Shown here: piece by piece, positions 1 to 11,471 of the stretch
Layout: each line of letters starts with the position of its first letter
Position numbering within the stretch: the stretch's first letter is position 1
Translations under genes and position numbers: made by a program
DNA from: Diphasiastrum complanatum
Lineage: Eukaryota > Streptophyta > Lycopodiopsida > Lycopodiales > Lycopodiaceae
Direction: 5' to 3'
DNA: 64,000 bases
NCBI GenBank assembly: GCA_029204225.1
Contig: CM055096.1
Coordinates: forward strand, 76,545,021-76,609,020
The notes under the pieces: model-generated
Database searches by the model: none
The model's input: the letters and a program-made list of their open reading frames with translations, nothing else
Told to the model about the DNA's origin: nothing

Positions 1-714
1 AGCTTCATAACACATGGGTTCCCATCTATCGAATGGGTTGGTGGATGGCTCTTGGACTTGGGATTTCATCCAGGAATATATGTTAAATCGAGCCTGTTCG
101 GTGGATGGGGAGACCATCTCTGGTGGATAGTCCTCCGTAGAATTTGGATCATAAGGGCGATCCATAACAACATGTAGAGTACCATAGGATTGTGTAAATT
201 GGCTCTTGGATTGTTGTTACGATGGATACGGGTGTTGGAATGCGGTTGCTATGGGTCCATGGTTGATGCAAGTGCAATGCGACCAATGGCGGTTGATACG
301 GCTGAATGTGGTGGAACGAGTGAATGCGGTTGCTGACAATGGAGTCGGGAAGCAGTCGTTTGGTGATTGAAGGGTTGTGTGTTACTGTGATAGCGGTGAG
401 GATTGTTCAAGGCAGGCGTGAACTGTAGTTGGGATGCGGCTATTTGCGGTCTAATATGGTGGCTGCAATGCGATGGTGGTTAGTTAGGATCTACGGGTCA
501 AGGTAATCAGTATGGATTGATGTGTACATGTGTTGGATACGCTCGGGTTGTAAGGGAATGAGGCTACTACGGCCGAAGAGTAGATGGCTTGTAGTTTTCA
601 TGGGTCGAGAACGGAGATGAGTGGATTGCGGAGTGTTGCGGTGATTTGCGGTCCGAATGGTTTGTGAAGGATGAGCGTGGTTTGCGGTGGTTCATGATCC
701 GTATTGTACAATAG
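1..714. other. Non-coding stretch, no gene recognised
   Basis: I see no supportable gene. The plus strand is G/T-rich with recurring words such as TGCGGTTG and GGTGGATGG. The short open frames show no motif. It runs directly into the minisatellite that follows and may be degenerate repeat or LTR sequence, but I found no LTR ends. Confidence 0.5.
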
Positions 715-719
715 AGATC

Positions 720-1100
720 TGACGCAAAGTGTCGGTTGAGATTGGAACGGAAACTGTCGGTCGAGATCTGACACGAGGTCGTCGGTCAAGATCTGATGTG
801 AGGTGTCGATTGAGACGTGAGCAAATGCGTCGGTTGAGATGAGAGCAAATGCGTCGGTTGAGATTGTAACAGAAGCTGTCGGACAAGATTTGACACGAGG
901 TCATCGGTCGAGATCTGACTCAAAGCATCGGTCGAGACGGGAGAAAATGCATCGGTTGAGATTGTAAAGGAAGTTGTCGGTCGAGATCTGATGCGAGGTT
1001 GTTGGTCGAGACCTGACTCAAAGTGTCGGTCAAGACATGAGCAAATGCGTCGGTTGAGAGATGACCAAATGCGTTGGCTGAGATGTAACTCAAGACACGA
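720..1100. repeat. 24-25 bp minisatellite, about 15 degenerate units
   Basis: A word close to GTCGGTTGAGATCTGA recurs every 24 or 25 bases (starts near 731, 756, 781, 805, 829 and onward). Units are diverged and some have lost a base. The core matches the cleaner array at 10,596-11,070 in the same orientation, so the two are related. The open frames here (for example minus-strand Ser-Asp-Leu-Asp-Arg-Arg repeats) are a by-product of the repeat. Confidence 0.85.
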
Positions 1101-4100
1101 CAGGATTGTTCTGTAGTGGCTCAGTCAAGAGTTGATGTGTAGCGGTCTGGTCCAGACAAGAATCGGCCTCTATTGAAGAAAGCGCGACGGATTTCTATTT
1201 CTTTGAGTTCCAGGAATTCGGTCCCCCTGCCAGATAGAAACAGAACTTGAAGGTAGATTTTATGGTAGAAACTGTTCCTGCCCAATCTGAGTCGGAATAG
1301 CCTCGCAGGACAAGTGGGTCGATAACATTTCCATCGTAACATAGGATGTGATCTATACTTCCCTGAATATATCTCATCACTCTCTTCAATGCTTTCCAAT
1401 GAGAGATCTTGCGATTAGACATGAATTGACTTAATGTGCTAATAGTGTATGCTAAATCTGGTCTAGTACATAACATTGCATATATTAGAGATCCGAATAG
1501 TGAATGATAAGGGTACTTCGATAAGTCGAGTACTTCACTATCATTCTCAGCACAAGAAGGTTTAGTCAATACTATACTCGGATCCATTGGACTATCAATT
1601 GGTTCGCAATCAGACATATAAATTTTTTCTAAAATGCCTTTTAGATATGTCTGCTGGCTAAGATAGATCTTCTTCTAAAGCCTATTTCTAGTAATGTTAA
1701 TTCCTAACAAAGAATGGACAGCTCCTAAATCAGTCAAATTCTTAGCAAATAATGGTCAGCTCCTAAATCAGTCATGTCAAATTCCTTTGACAGATCACTC
1801 TTAGGAGTGTGCAAAAGAGAAGAGTCGTTAGACAAAATAAATGCATCATCTACGTAAAGAGCTATGTGAACTGAATTGGTGCCTATATGCTTTGAATAAA
1901 CATTATAGTCAGCTTAATTGTTCGCAAATCACAATTGAATGAGATAAGAGTTGATTATATCGAACCATGCTCTTGCAGCCTATTTCAGACCGTAGATTGC
2001 TTTGTGTAGCTTGCACACTTTGTGCTCTTGGCCTTTGACTTTGAATCCTTCCGGTTGGAAGGTGTACAATTCCTCTTCGACATTATCGTTGAGAAATGTT
2101 GTCTTGACATCAATTTGGTGCATTTTGAGGTCTTCCGTGGCTGCTAACACAATCAGAGTCCTGATTGACTGTATCTTGATGACAGGACTGAAAATTTCTT
2201 GATAATCCACTCCTTGGACTTGAGTAAATCCTTTAGCCACTAGTTGTGCTTTCCACTTGGCAATGGAACCATCAAAGTTGATCTTCTTCTTGAAGATCCA
2301 CTTGTTGTCGATAACTCTCTTGTGAGTGAGGAAGTCAACCAGTGTACTAAAGTCTGATTCGTCAAAAGTGAGTTGTACTCACTTTCCATAGCTTCTTGCC
2401 ACTTCACAGCATCCTTGGAGTTAATTGCTTCAGCTAGGCTCTCTGGTTCTTCTGATGAAGTCCAGAATGATTGAGGTGCATACCTCTCAAGAATTGTCTG
2501 AGTCCGAGGATCTGCGGACGTTTGGTTGACTAGGATGCGCTGATTCTTCTTCTTGAACTTCTCCAGATCTGCTCGAGCTTACTTGGTCTGGTCTGGTGAC
2601 AGGTACTATTTGCTACTCGGCTTCTGTAGTTGTAGCTACAAGTTCTATAGAAGAATCATCAACGTTGGAAGGTTGAATGCTACATAGAATAGGATGAAAT
2701 AACACAACATCATCTATCAATGGCTGTTTAAAATCATAATATGCATGTTCTTGAAATATTACATCCCTAGAGACAAATACTACATTGATGGATGAATCAT
2801 AAACTTTATAGGCTCTATGTTCATCAGGATAGCCAATGAAAATACATTATTTGTCCTATGATGTAGCTTCTTCCTAAGCTGTTTAGGAATGTGAACAAAA
2901 CATATACAACCAAAGATTTTTAAATGGCTGACACTAGGCTTGTGCCTATGCCAAACTTCATAAGGAGTTTTATTGTTGACGACTTTGTTGCTAGATCTAT
3001 TTTGTACGTAACAGGTTGTGGTAGTAGCTTCTGCCCAGAACTTCACAAGTAGGTGTGCTTGATGTAGCATTGATCTGGATGAGTTGAGAAGAGTTCGATT
3101 CTTCATTTCTGCAATCTCATTGTGTTGAGATGAATAGGAAGTAGTGAACTACCTTTTGATGCCATGTTTAGCCAGGTAGTCAGACATCTCGTTGGAGATG
3201 TATTCGCCGCCACCATCAGTTTGGAGTGCCTTCACTTTCCTAGACGTTTGTGTCTCAACCATGGCCTTGAATCTCTTGAAGCATTCAAAGGCTTCAGATT
3301 TGTGCTTTGTGAATATGACTGTAGACCATCTGGAGTAATCATCTATGAAAGTGATAGAATATACTGCATCTCCTAAGGATGGAGTTGGCATTGGACCACA
3401 AAGATTGCTATGTACAAGATCTAATACATGCTTTGATTTGATAAAATGTGATTTTGGAAACTTGCTTTCACAAAAGAAAGATTTCCTATCTAATGAAGAT
3501 GGAAAATTCAAACCATCAACTAGATTATTACAAAGTATATAAGAAAGTGATCTTGTATTCATATGCCACAGAACAGCATTGTCGTTTACATTTTCATTAG
3601 AGATACTAGCTAATGCAACTGAATTAGAGAGTACGTAAAGGTTCTCAACTCTAGTGCATGTAGTCAGAGGAGTATCTTCCTCGAGTATTGTACACTACTC
3701 AGATGAGAAAGTAACAGTGTAGCCCTCATCAGTTATCTTAGAGACTGATAACAAGTTCTTTGATAGTTGAGAAACGTGAAGAACGTTGGGAGCACAAATG
3801 GATAGATTGTTGTTGAATGTGATCTTGACTGTTCCTTTGCCTTACACGCGTATGGTGCTTGAATCTCTGAGGTAGATGAATTGATCTCTGCTGTAAGTTG
3901 TGTACTCCGTAAACCATTCCTTGCGAGAGGTCATGTGTTGGGTAGCGTCGTTGTCCAGGTACCATCTATCACAATCTTCATTGCTGTTGCAGTAAGCCAT
4001 TAACAAATGTGTGTCTTGCTCCATGAAGTCCGCCGTGTCGAAGGAGTCTGGCTTCTACTGTTGTTGCTGCTTCTTTGCCTCATTGTAGATCTTGATGCGA

Positions 4101-4844
4101 CACTCCTTAATGTCGTGATTAGCTCTTTTGCAATATCTGTAGAGGTGATTCTTCCGCGATCCACCATGTTGAGTCTGAGCGTGAGGCTTCTGTTGTTGCT
4201 GCTGCACTTGATTCTTGCCCTTGGAATAGTCTTTCTTCTTGGTGCATAGAGCCATGGATTTGTCTTTGATGGGCAGGCTACTAGTCTTTCTCCGCATAGG
4301 ACTTTGGAAGAAAAGAAAGCAAGGTCATAATGGCATCATCATAGTGAATAGAACATCCTATAGCTGATAACTGATCTAACAGGGCCTTGAAACTGTTGAT
4401 GTGAGAAGTGATGGTAGTAGAATCAGACATGATAAGAGTAAAAAACTTCCTTCTAAGATGTAATCTCATGGTTAAATCGTGAATCTCGTAGAGACTTGAT
4501 AACAAGTCCAGTGCTTCCTTAGAGGTTTTGCACGTGGTAACGTGAGATATTTGGGAGTCGGCCACATTGAGTGTGATACATGTTAAGGCCTTTTGATCTT
4601 TGATCCTCCAGGCCATTGCTTGATCACCATCTTCTGGTTTCAGGTTTGCACCTTCTACTACATACCAAGATCTCTATCTATCAACATCATTCTAAGTTTC
4701 AACTTCCAAATGTAGAAGTTAGAACCATTGAACTTGTCAATGACTCTAGCTTCACTGAGTGATGAAGATGAAGAGATACCTATATGAGACATAATAACAG
4801 TATACAAATAGAACAAACTTAATCTCTCGGTTTATTTGGACTAA

Positions 4845-4856
4845 GCTCTGATACCA
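4845..4856 (-). other. Primer-binding site, initiator-Met tRNA type
   Basis: The minus strand reads TGGTATCAGAGC, the usual plant copia primer-binding site. It sits a few bases inside the candidate 5' LTR of the 1.2-5.0 kb copia and fixes that element's orientation. Confidence 0.9.
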
Positions 4857-4859
4857 ATC

Positions 4860-5038
4860 TGACGGGAGCAAGTTAGAAGGAAGAATGAGAACAGAAAAGA
4901 GAGCAGGAATATTGCGGAACAGCTCTCTCATTCTAATTAGCTGCTAGATGCAAAAACAGTCTAATAGATACCTTATGCTAAACGTAATCATAGCTTTAAG
5001 TGTTCCGATTGGCCAACAAGATCTTAAAAATTAATTCA
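4860..5038 (-). repeat. Candidate 5' LTR of the 1.2-5.0 kb copia
   Basis: It begins TGACGGGAGC immediately beside the primer-binding site and a TTAATTCA end lies about 179 bp away, giving TGA...TCA termini. With no second copy in the window, the outer end is a guess. It abuts gypsy RT sequence, so this copia probably inserted into the gypsy piece to its right. Confidence 0.55.
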
Positions 5039-5039
5039 T

Positions 5040-7428
5040 ACTCTCAAAACTAAAAGTACAGTCCACCGAAGAGATTAAAAATGGTTTGTGTGTGGTATAA
5101 CTAAAAATTAGATTCAATGTGAAGTATGGTACAACTGAAGTGCCACTATTTTGGACGACTTTAGTGCCACTAAAGTCGTCCAAAAAATTGTAAGCTTCTA
5201 CTCCTGCTACTCGATCCAAAACACTTTCTGTGAAAGGTAAGGAAAAAAAATCCTTCTTGGTAACCACATTTAACGCCTTCAGATTTGCACAAATTCCTCT
5301 TTTTTCGTTCATTTTGGGTAGTACTATGATATTGGCGATACCCATTATGTATGCTCGATTTCATAAATGAAATCTATGTCGAGCAGTTTCTGCAAATCCT
5401 GTTTGATCAACTTTGTGTAATTGGATTTGCAACGATAATATCGGCTCACCCTGGGGACTGCTCCATCCACCAAGGGTATGGTATGTTGGACTACAGTTGG
5501 TGGTATACCCTTCAGATCATTGGAGGTCCATTCAAAACAATCTTTGTATTCCACCAACAAGGTACATAGCCATGTGAACCGAGTGGGTGTGAGCTGCTCT
5601 CCCACATGAATAATCTTCTCTCTTCATCTGGCTCAGCTAGATTCATAGGCTATGTCCGCACATGTCCTTCGAAGACTTCTTTTTCCATTTTTTGATTCTG
5701 ACCAGGTTCCCTTGTGCTTGTGGCATCATAATTACTACGTTGTCTAAGGTATAGTTTTTGAAGGTTTATGACATCTCATGAACTGGCGTTCGTTGGGGGT
5801 CTTCTTTCAACATGTTGATCTTCGCACAACTCGTAATCTTTGGGCTTCTAGTCATTTGAGATGATGATGTTGTATTTGGTTCCAAAAGAGTTTAGTTAGA
5901 TACATCTTTGTTATCTTTCTTGGGAATTGATTCGATATTCACTTCATAATTTTGAGTATCTATATTCACCATAGCTATTGCTTCGTCTGGTAGATCACTC
6001 CATCAGATGACCTGGCTATAGCACTACTTCATTTGGTTTTTCTTATTAATAGGTGCCTTGGGTGATTCCACCTTGGAAACTTTAGCTATTGGTGATTTTT
6101 GTGGAGGTTGAGCTGGTATCTTCCTCATTTCAAATTGTTTAGGATCCGTATGTTGCAGGTTCCGTTCATCTATTTCTTCGTTGTATGAAAAGAGCACTAA
6201 GCCATCTTCAACTTGCTTTGGTATAGGCTCCGCTGCTAACCATGCCACGTTGATCATATTCACCCCGTAAGTTATTGGCATCTATAGCAACTGTAGATTC
6301 TTCCACCTTGACGTTGAGATTGGGCAGTGTAGGTCTCAAAATATTTGTTTATAGCCTGACCGACATATGGCTCATCTAGACCATACCACTGTTGTTGCTC
6401 AAGTTGGGGTGGTAACTCATGTTTTTCTATTGTTAAGTTTACATGGGCCACTTGATTGTTAGTTGGCCCTAGTGGTGCAGGTAAAGCCATGCGTTGTTGA
6501 TTCATTGGTGATCCAGCCGTGGTGCCGCATTCGATGCCCCTTGGTGGTAAGGATAAGAGGTTTGGTACTGATTCCTCTTTTGTTATATGATCTAGGGGTT
6601 GAATGGGCATAATGTTGTTTTGTGTGATGACGCACCGAACACCATACATTTTCTCTTTGAGGATACTGTAGCTAAATCTGATCTGGCGTGTTAGAGGATG
6701 ATGCTACAGCTCCTTGTAAAGCCTTCAGTTTTTTATCAAACTGGGCCATCAATTGCTCCATCTGTTGTTTGTGTAGTTTAGTCATTTATTCCATTAGCAG
6801 ATTTGTTGATATATTGGAAGCATTGGAGGTTGATGCTACTGAGGAGGTCAGATGATGGGCTGTTGGATAGGAGTCATTGTCTGAGTCTTCATCCTCCTCG
6901 TGGCGTACTGCTCCCGACATTTGAGTTCTCTTCTGATGCTTCATGGTAGTCCTATGAGGAACCACATAATCACCGCATGATCGGGACTCATGATTGTATT
7001 GCATTCGAATTATAGATGCTTGGCCCGTTTGATATATAGTCCCGGACCCTTTCTCGTTTTGCCATCTTGACTTTGCTTAACAGGAGAATTGGATCTTCCA
7101 AGAATTTTTTTGGTTTACAGCACGTGATAAGAGCCACTTTTACCTCTTCCCGAGTTAGCTTTTCTTCAGCCAATTGGTTGAAGAACCGGTCTTGGGCTAC
7201 AACTACTAGTGACATTGAAAATAGCTTCAATTTTTCTGCCGAGGTTTGTTCGCCATAGATCTCGCACGCTTGTTCGTAGATCTGGAAGAACTTGATCGGA
7301 TCTGTTGATCCATCATATTTTGGCATTTCAAGGCGAGTTGCCTTTCGAACTACTTGCAAGGGTACGATAGGTATGGATTGATCCATTGGATCCATTGCTG
7401 CTAGTCCTACTTCTGCTTCAATCTGCAC
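5040..7428 (-). mobile_element. Ty3/gypsy fossil: gag, zinc knuckle, start of RT
   Basis: Minus-strand parts run in gypsy order. A retrotransposon gag region lies at 7,428-6,988 (word RLEMPKYDGSTDPIKFF). A zinc-knuckle start is near 6,290 (GRIYSCYRC). A linker lies at 6,281-6,024. The N-terminal half of a gypsy RT lies at 5,605-5,040, with KGIPPTVVQHTIPLVDGA, DFIYEIEHT, KNEKRG-like and YNFLDDF words. The linker and knuckle closely match a second minus-strand fragment at 59.2-60.6 kb, so both belong to one family. No LTR was recognised. Broken, several breaks, old. Confidence 0.82.
5149..5185. repeat. 37-bp perfect palindrome
   Basis: Two 18-base arms, TTTTGGACGACTTTAGTG and its exact reverse complement, flank a single C. 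The arms meet as ...TAGTG-C-CACTA..., reminiscent of CACTA-type transposon ends meeting tail to head. It lies at the edge of the gypsy RT piece. Confidence 0.9.
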
Positions 7429-7599
7429 ATCTGCAACTCTTGGGAGGTTTGGTGCTTAATTTCCAAGTCTACACAAACACATCTTGCTGTAAACTCCTAC
7501 GATCAGTCCTATCATCAAGATACAACACTTCCATCTGCTAGTTCTCAACATTATCAAACCGACAACTCATGCTCATGCAAACGAGATGAGTATTCAACA

Positions 7600-10335
7600 C
7601 CACCAAAAATTCCAGCACAACTAGCCATCCAAGATGGTTATGCTATTGCCACAGGCCCAATGAGCAACGACAGCTTTATTTGTGGTGAAACGGAACATTT
7701 CATGGCTGACTGTAAAGTTAAAAACCAATACCATGCGGAATGTCCTGACTGTGTCCGTAAACACAGTTTCAAGGATTGTCCTAAACAACCTAACAAGATT
7801 CTTCCAGCACGTCATATCTCATCCGAACCTGTTAGTGTTCTCACTAGAGCACAATGCCAACAACAAGAACATCAACAAAATAATGTCAAATCAGCTGACC
7901 CCTAGGGAAGCCACTTGACAACTTTCACATTACCAAAAGATTACCCAGACCCAAAAGTGGAACAACGACAATACGATGAGTTTTGAGATGAGTTTTTGTG
8001 AGAGGAACAACATACATAAAGTCTGTTATCAGCTCATATCCCAGAAAAGGAGCAATCCCTATAGGGATTTGAAGTATTTTTTGACCTCCTGCAAGCTCAA
8101 CTTACCATGATGTTTCATACCACAATAAAATCCTTCATTGGGCTTCAACGTTATATCCATCGAAGTTTTTAGCTGCCTACTATTCCTGATGAACAGCGGA
8201 AAACAGAAGAGATTCCTGAAATTTCCTAGATTCCTATGAATCTGTTGAATATAGGTGTTGCTAAGGGGACTTTCAATGTTCCAAAGGGTCGTGCAACTGG
8301 CCTTTCAAGATCTGTTACATCAGATCGTGGAGATTTATCTCGACGATCTAGGTGTACATTCCTCCGCAGCTACACACCTTGACACCCTGGAGAAAATCTT
8401 CATTCGTTGTTGTAGATTTGGAGTCTCACTAAACCCTGATAAATGCCAAATATGGGTCACCCATGGGGTCGTACTCGGGCATATAGTTTCAAAGGACGGT
8501 ATTTCTACTGATCCGTCAAAAATCAAGGTTATAGTGGAAATGCCCTTACCCGTCAAAAATCAAGGAAGTATATGTCTTCCTCGATCATACAAACTATTAT
8601 CGCATCTTTATAATTGACTATGCCGGCAAGGCACGCCTTGTTTATTTAGTTGTGGTAGATCCTCGTTGGACCGAAGAACGAATTAAGGCCTTTGAGGAGT
8701 TGAAAACAGCCCTCACCACGGCTCCCATACTTCGTTCGCCAAATTACACAAAAGAGTTCCATGTGCATATTGACGCAAGTAAATATGCCATTGGAGGTCT
8801 TCTTGCACAATCGGACGAGTGCCATTGGAGGTCCTCTTGCACAATCGGACGAGTATGGCAAAGACTTCCCAATACGTTTCTTGAGCAAGCAACTGGTGCC
8901 TGCTGAAGTAAACTATACAACCACCGAGAGAGAAGCATTGGCGATGGTCTATGCTGTGCAACAACTAAGACATTATTTATTAGGCCAGACCTTTGCGTTC
9001 TACACAGACCATCAAGCCCTTCTATATATCATTAATAAATCCTGTAAAACGGGACATATAGTTCGATGGCTGTTGATTTTAGAGGAATTTAATTTCCGCG
9101 TAGTCGTTTGGAAAGGGACCCAACAATTCATGGCAAACCACCTTTCCAGACTACCAAGTGCTGAAAAAGCAACTGCACCAGTCAACGATGATCTCCTTGA
9201 TGCATGCCTTTTTCATATCGATGCTACACCCTTATGGGCTCAGGAGATCACTCAGTTTCTCACAACAGGCAGACTCAAAGAAGGCTTGAGTACGGTGGCA
9301 AAAATTTTTTTTTGCTAAAAGTAGCGCCCTTTCAGTTAATCGCGGGACCACTTTACACAAGGGGCGTTGACGGTATCATTCACCAAAGTGATTATGAATA
9401 TGAGATACGACCTATCATATCTCAGGCTCATGAGGGCATTGGAGGTGGCCACTTTTCTGTTGAAGCCACAACGAAGATTATCCTTCGAGCAGGACTGTGG
9501 TGGCCATCTTTGTTTAAGGACACGTTTGTTGTCATTAAAGCATGTGATGTCTGTCAACGAGCCAAGAAAAACACCAAAGCAGACTTCACGCCACTGACTT
9601 CCATTATAGAAGGCGAAGCCTTACATAACTGGGAAATTGACTTTGTTGGACCAATCAGTCTAGCAGCAAAACATACCCAAGCTCATTACATTCTCATAGC
9701 CACAGATTATGCCACTAAGTGGGTGGAAGCTTTTACGAAAATATTATTACACGTTTTGGCTGTCCCATTGAGCTAGTTAGTGATTGCAGCACACATTTTT
9801 TTAAATGCTGTCATTGATAACCTCCTACGCCGTCACCTTGTTGTTCAAAGAAAAAGTACACCATACTACCCCAGATGTAATGGCCAGGCTGAATCAACTA
9901 ACAAGACGATATGTAAAATTTTGACCAAGATAGTTGAAACCAGTCGTTCTGATTGGGAAACAAAACTTTTCTCAACTGTTTGGGCTTACCGCACCACCCC
10001 AAAGAAAGCCACTAGGTGGGGTACCCCTTTCCACTAAGGTATATGGTCAAGAGGTGGTAATGCCCGTAGAATTTTTAGACAATTAGTTAACAAACGACGC
10101 CAAAAGGCCTGGCATGACCGTCACCTACGCAATAAAGATCTACATTTAGGTGACCAGGTGCTTTTTTATACATCAAAGAAACACCCCGGCAAATTGAAAT
10201 TCAGAAGTGAGGGGCCGTATGTTATTAATAAAATCTTTCCTAATGGTGCAGTCCAATCGCAAACACTTGACGGAATCCTCCTAGACATTGTCGTAAACGG
10301 TGGTCGTCTAAGGCAGTATTACAAAGAGTTGTGAT
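7600..10335 (+). mobile_element. Ty3/gypsy fossil: zinc knuckle, RT, RNase H, integrase
   Basis: Plus-strand parts in order. A zinc-knuckle pair lies at about 7,678-7,795 (CGETEHFMADC, CPDCVRKHSFKDCP). The C-terminal half of RT is at about 8,255-8,560 with EIYLDD. RNase H is at about 8,652-9,170 (VHIDASKYAIGG, TEREALAM, FYTDHQAL). Integrase follows to about 10,037, with zinc-binding HEGIGGGHFS...CDVCQRAK and DFVGPIS. A GPY-type C-terminal region lies at about 10,190-10,335. The integrase-after-RNase H order defines Ty3/gypsy. The flanking LTRs were not identified. It is broken, with perhaps six to ten breaks, and starts almost head to head with the minus-strand gypsy to its left. Confidence 0.88.
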
Positions 10336-10595
10336 GGCGCTCTCAATGGGAAACACACTAGGATGGCTGATACTGGGTGGAGATGGTGTGGAAGCAACCA
10401 CTGATGCACAGAATGAGAGAGCACCGAGATCGTGTAGGAGAGCCAAAAAATTGCTAGTAGATCGTTGCCAGAGATTTCTAGAGTTCGCACTTCGCTGAGG
10501 TGCAAATGGCGTCGAGGTGATGGCATTTATGGATGCCATCGGCTGGGTCCAGACGCGATGAGACGTGTCTATTCTTTGGATTTTAAATGAGAAGC

Positions 10596-11070
10596 GTCGG
10601 TCGAGATCTGATAAAAATCCATCGGTTGAGATCTGAATGAATCCCGTCGATTGAGATCTGAGCGGATCCTGTCGGTTGATATTTGAACAGATCCTGTTGG
10701 TTGAGATTTGAGCGGATCCCATCGGTTGAGATTTGAACGGTTCCTGTCGATTGAGATTTGAGCAGATCCCGTCGGTTGAGATTTGAACGGATCCCATCGG
10801 TTGAGATTTGAGCGGATCCCGTCGGTTGAAATTTGAATGGATCCCATCGGTTGAGATTTGAGCGGATCCCGTCGGTTGAGATTTGAACGGATCCCATCGG
10901 TTGAGATTTGAGCAGATCCCATCGGTTGAGATTTGAACGGATTCCCTTGGTTGAGATTTGAGCGGATCTCATCGGTGGAGATTTGAACATATTCCGTTGG
11001 TTGAGATTTGAGCGGATCCTGTCGGTTGAGATTTGAGCGGATCCCGTCGGTTGAGATTTGACAAAATCCC
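10596..11070. repeat. Exact 25-bp minisatellite, 19 units, 50-bp higher order
   Basis: Nineteen consecutive units start every 25 bases from 10,596 to 11,046. The consensus is GTCGGTTGAGATTTGA followed by (A/G)CGGATCCC. From the third unit, the base after TTGA alternates between G (GAGCGG) and A (GAACGG) almost without fail, so the true unit of duplication is about 50 bp. The minus strand has no stop in any of the three phases of the unit, which produces three long spurious open frames here. Confidence 0.97.
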
Positions 11071-11471
11071 AATATGAAGGAATGGATTTGTGTGATGCAA
11101 GTGAAGAACTTCAAGGGGAAAATATGATTGTGGCCCAGAGTAGAAGTTCTTATGAAAAGAGTGTATCCCCAGGAATGTTTGTATGCCTGAGATACCAGTT
11201 AGACAGAGATGAGGTGGCTAAAGTGTGAGAATCATTTCCGATGGTGTAGCCTATCATTTGTTGATCTAGAACATTCATGACCCATGAGTATGTACAGGAA
11301 GAAGAGAATGCATAGAAAGTACATAAGTAAGTATAAACAAGGAATGAGGAGAAAAATAGACATGAAAAACTAGAACTACAAGCAAGAATATAAGAAAAAT
11401 AGAAAGAAAGAATAAAAAATGTAAAATATATACTAGGGAAAAGATGTTAAATTGAGTCAACAAGGGGAGGA
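11071..11471. other. Spacer with no recognised feature
   Basis: A-rich spacer between the minisatellite and the next coding-like stretch. No motif, repeat or convincing open frame was seen. Confidence 0.5.

Larger units (their letters stand above)
1195..5038 (-). mobile_element. Ty1/copia fossil, gag to RNase H, one LTR seen
   Basis: Read on the minus strand, the copia order is kept. Gag (UBN2-like) lies at about 4,616-4,281 and a zinc-knuckle region at about 4,297-4,055. The protease region is near 4,024-3,842, with WYLDNDATQHMT in place of the usual WxxDSGA. Integrase core is at 3,562-3,149 with FIDDYSR and DGGGEY, and integrase C-terminal part at 3,106-2,780. RT is at 2,240-1,980 and RNase H at 1,617-1,195 with YSDSDWAG. 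A primer-binding site and candidate 5' LTR lie at the right end. No matching 3' LTR was found on the left, where the copy meets the minisatellite. It is broken, with perhaps ten or more breaks, and looks old. Confidence 0.88.

Noticed and set aside
720-1100. CRISPR-like array
   Set aside because: The units are contiguous 24-25 bp repeats without unique spacers, in plant nuclear DNA.
10240-11114. Three long minus-strand open frames rich in Gln-Ile-Ser-Thr-Asp and Ser-Asn-Leu-Asn-Arg
   Set aside because: They are the three phases of the 25-bp minisatellite, which simply lacks stops on that strand.
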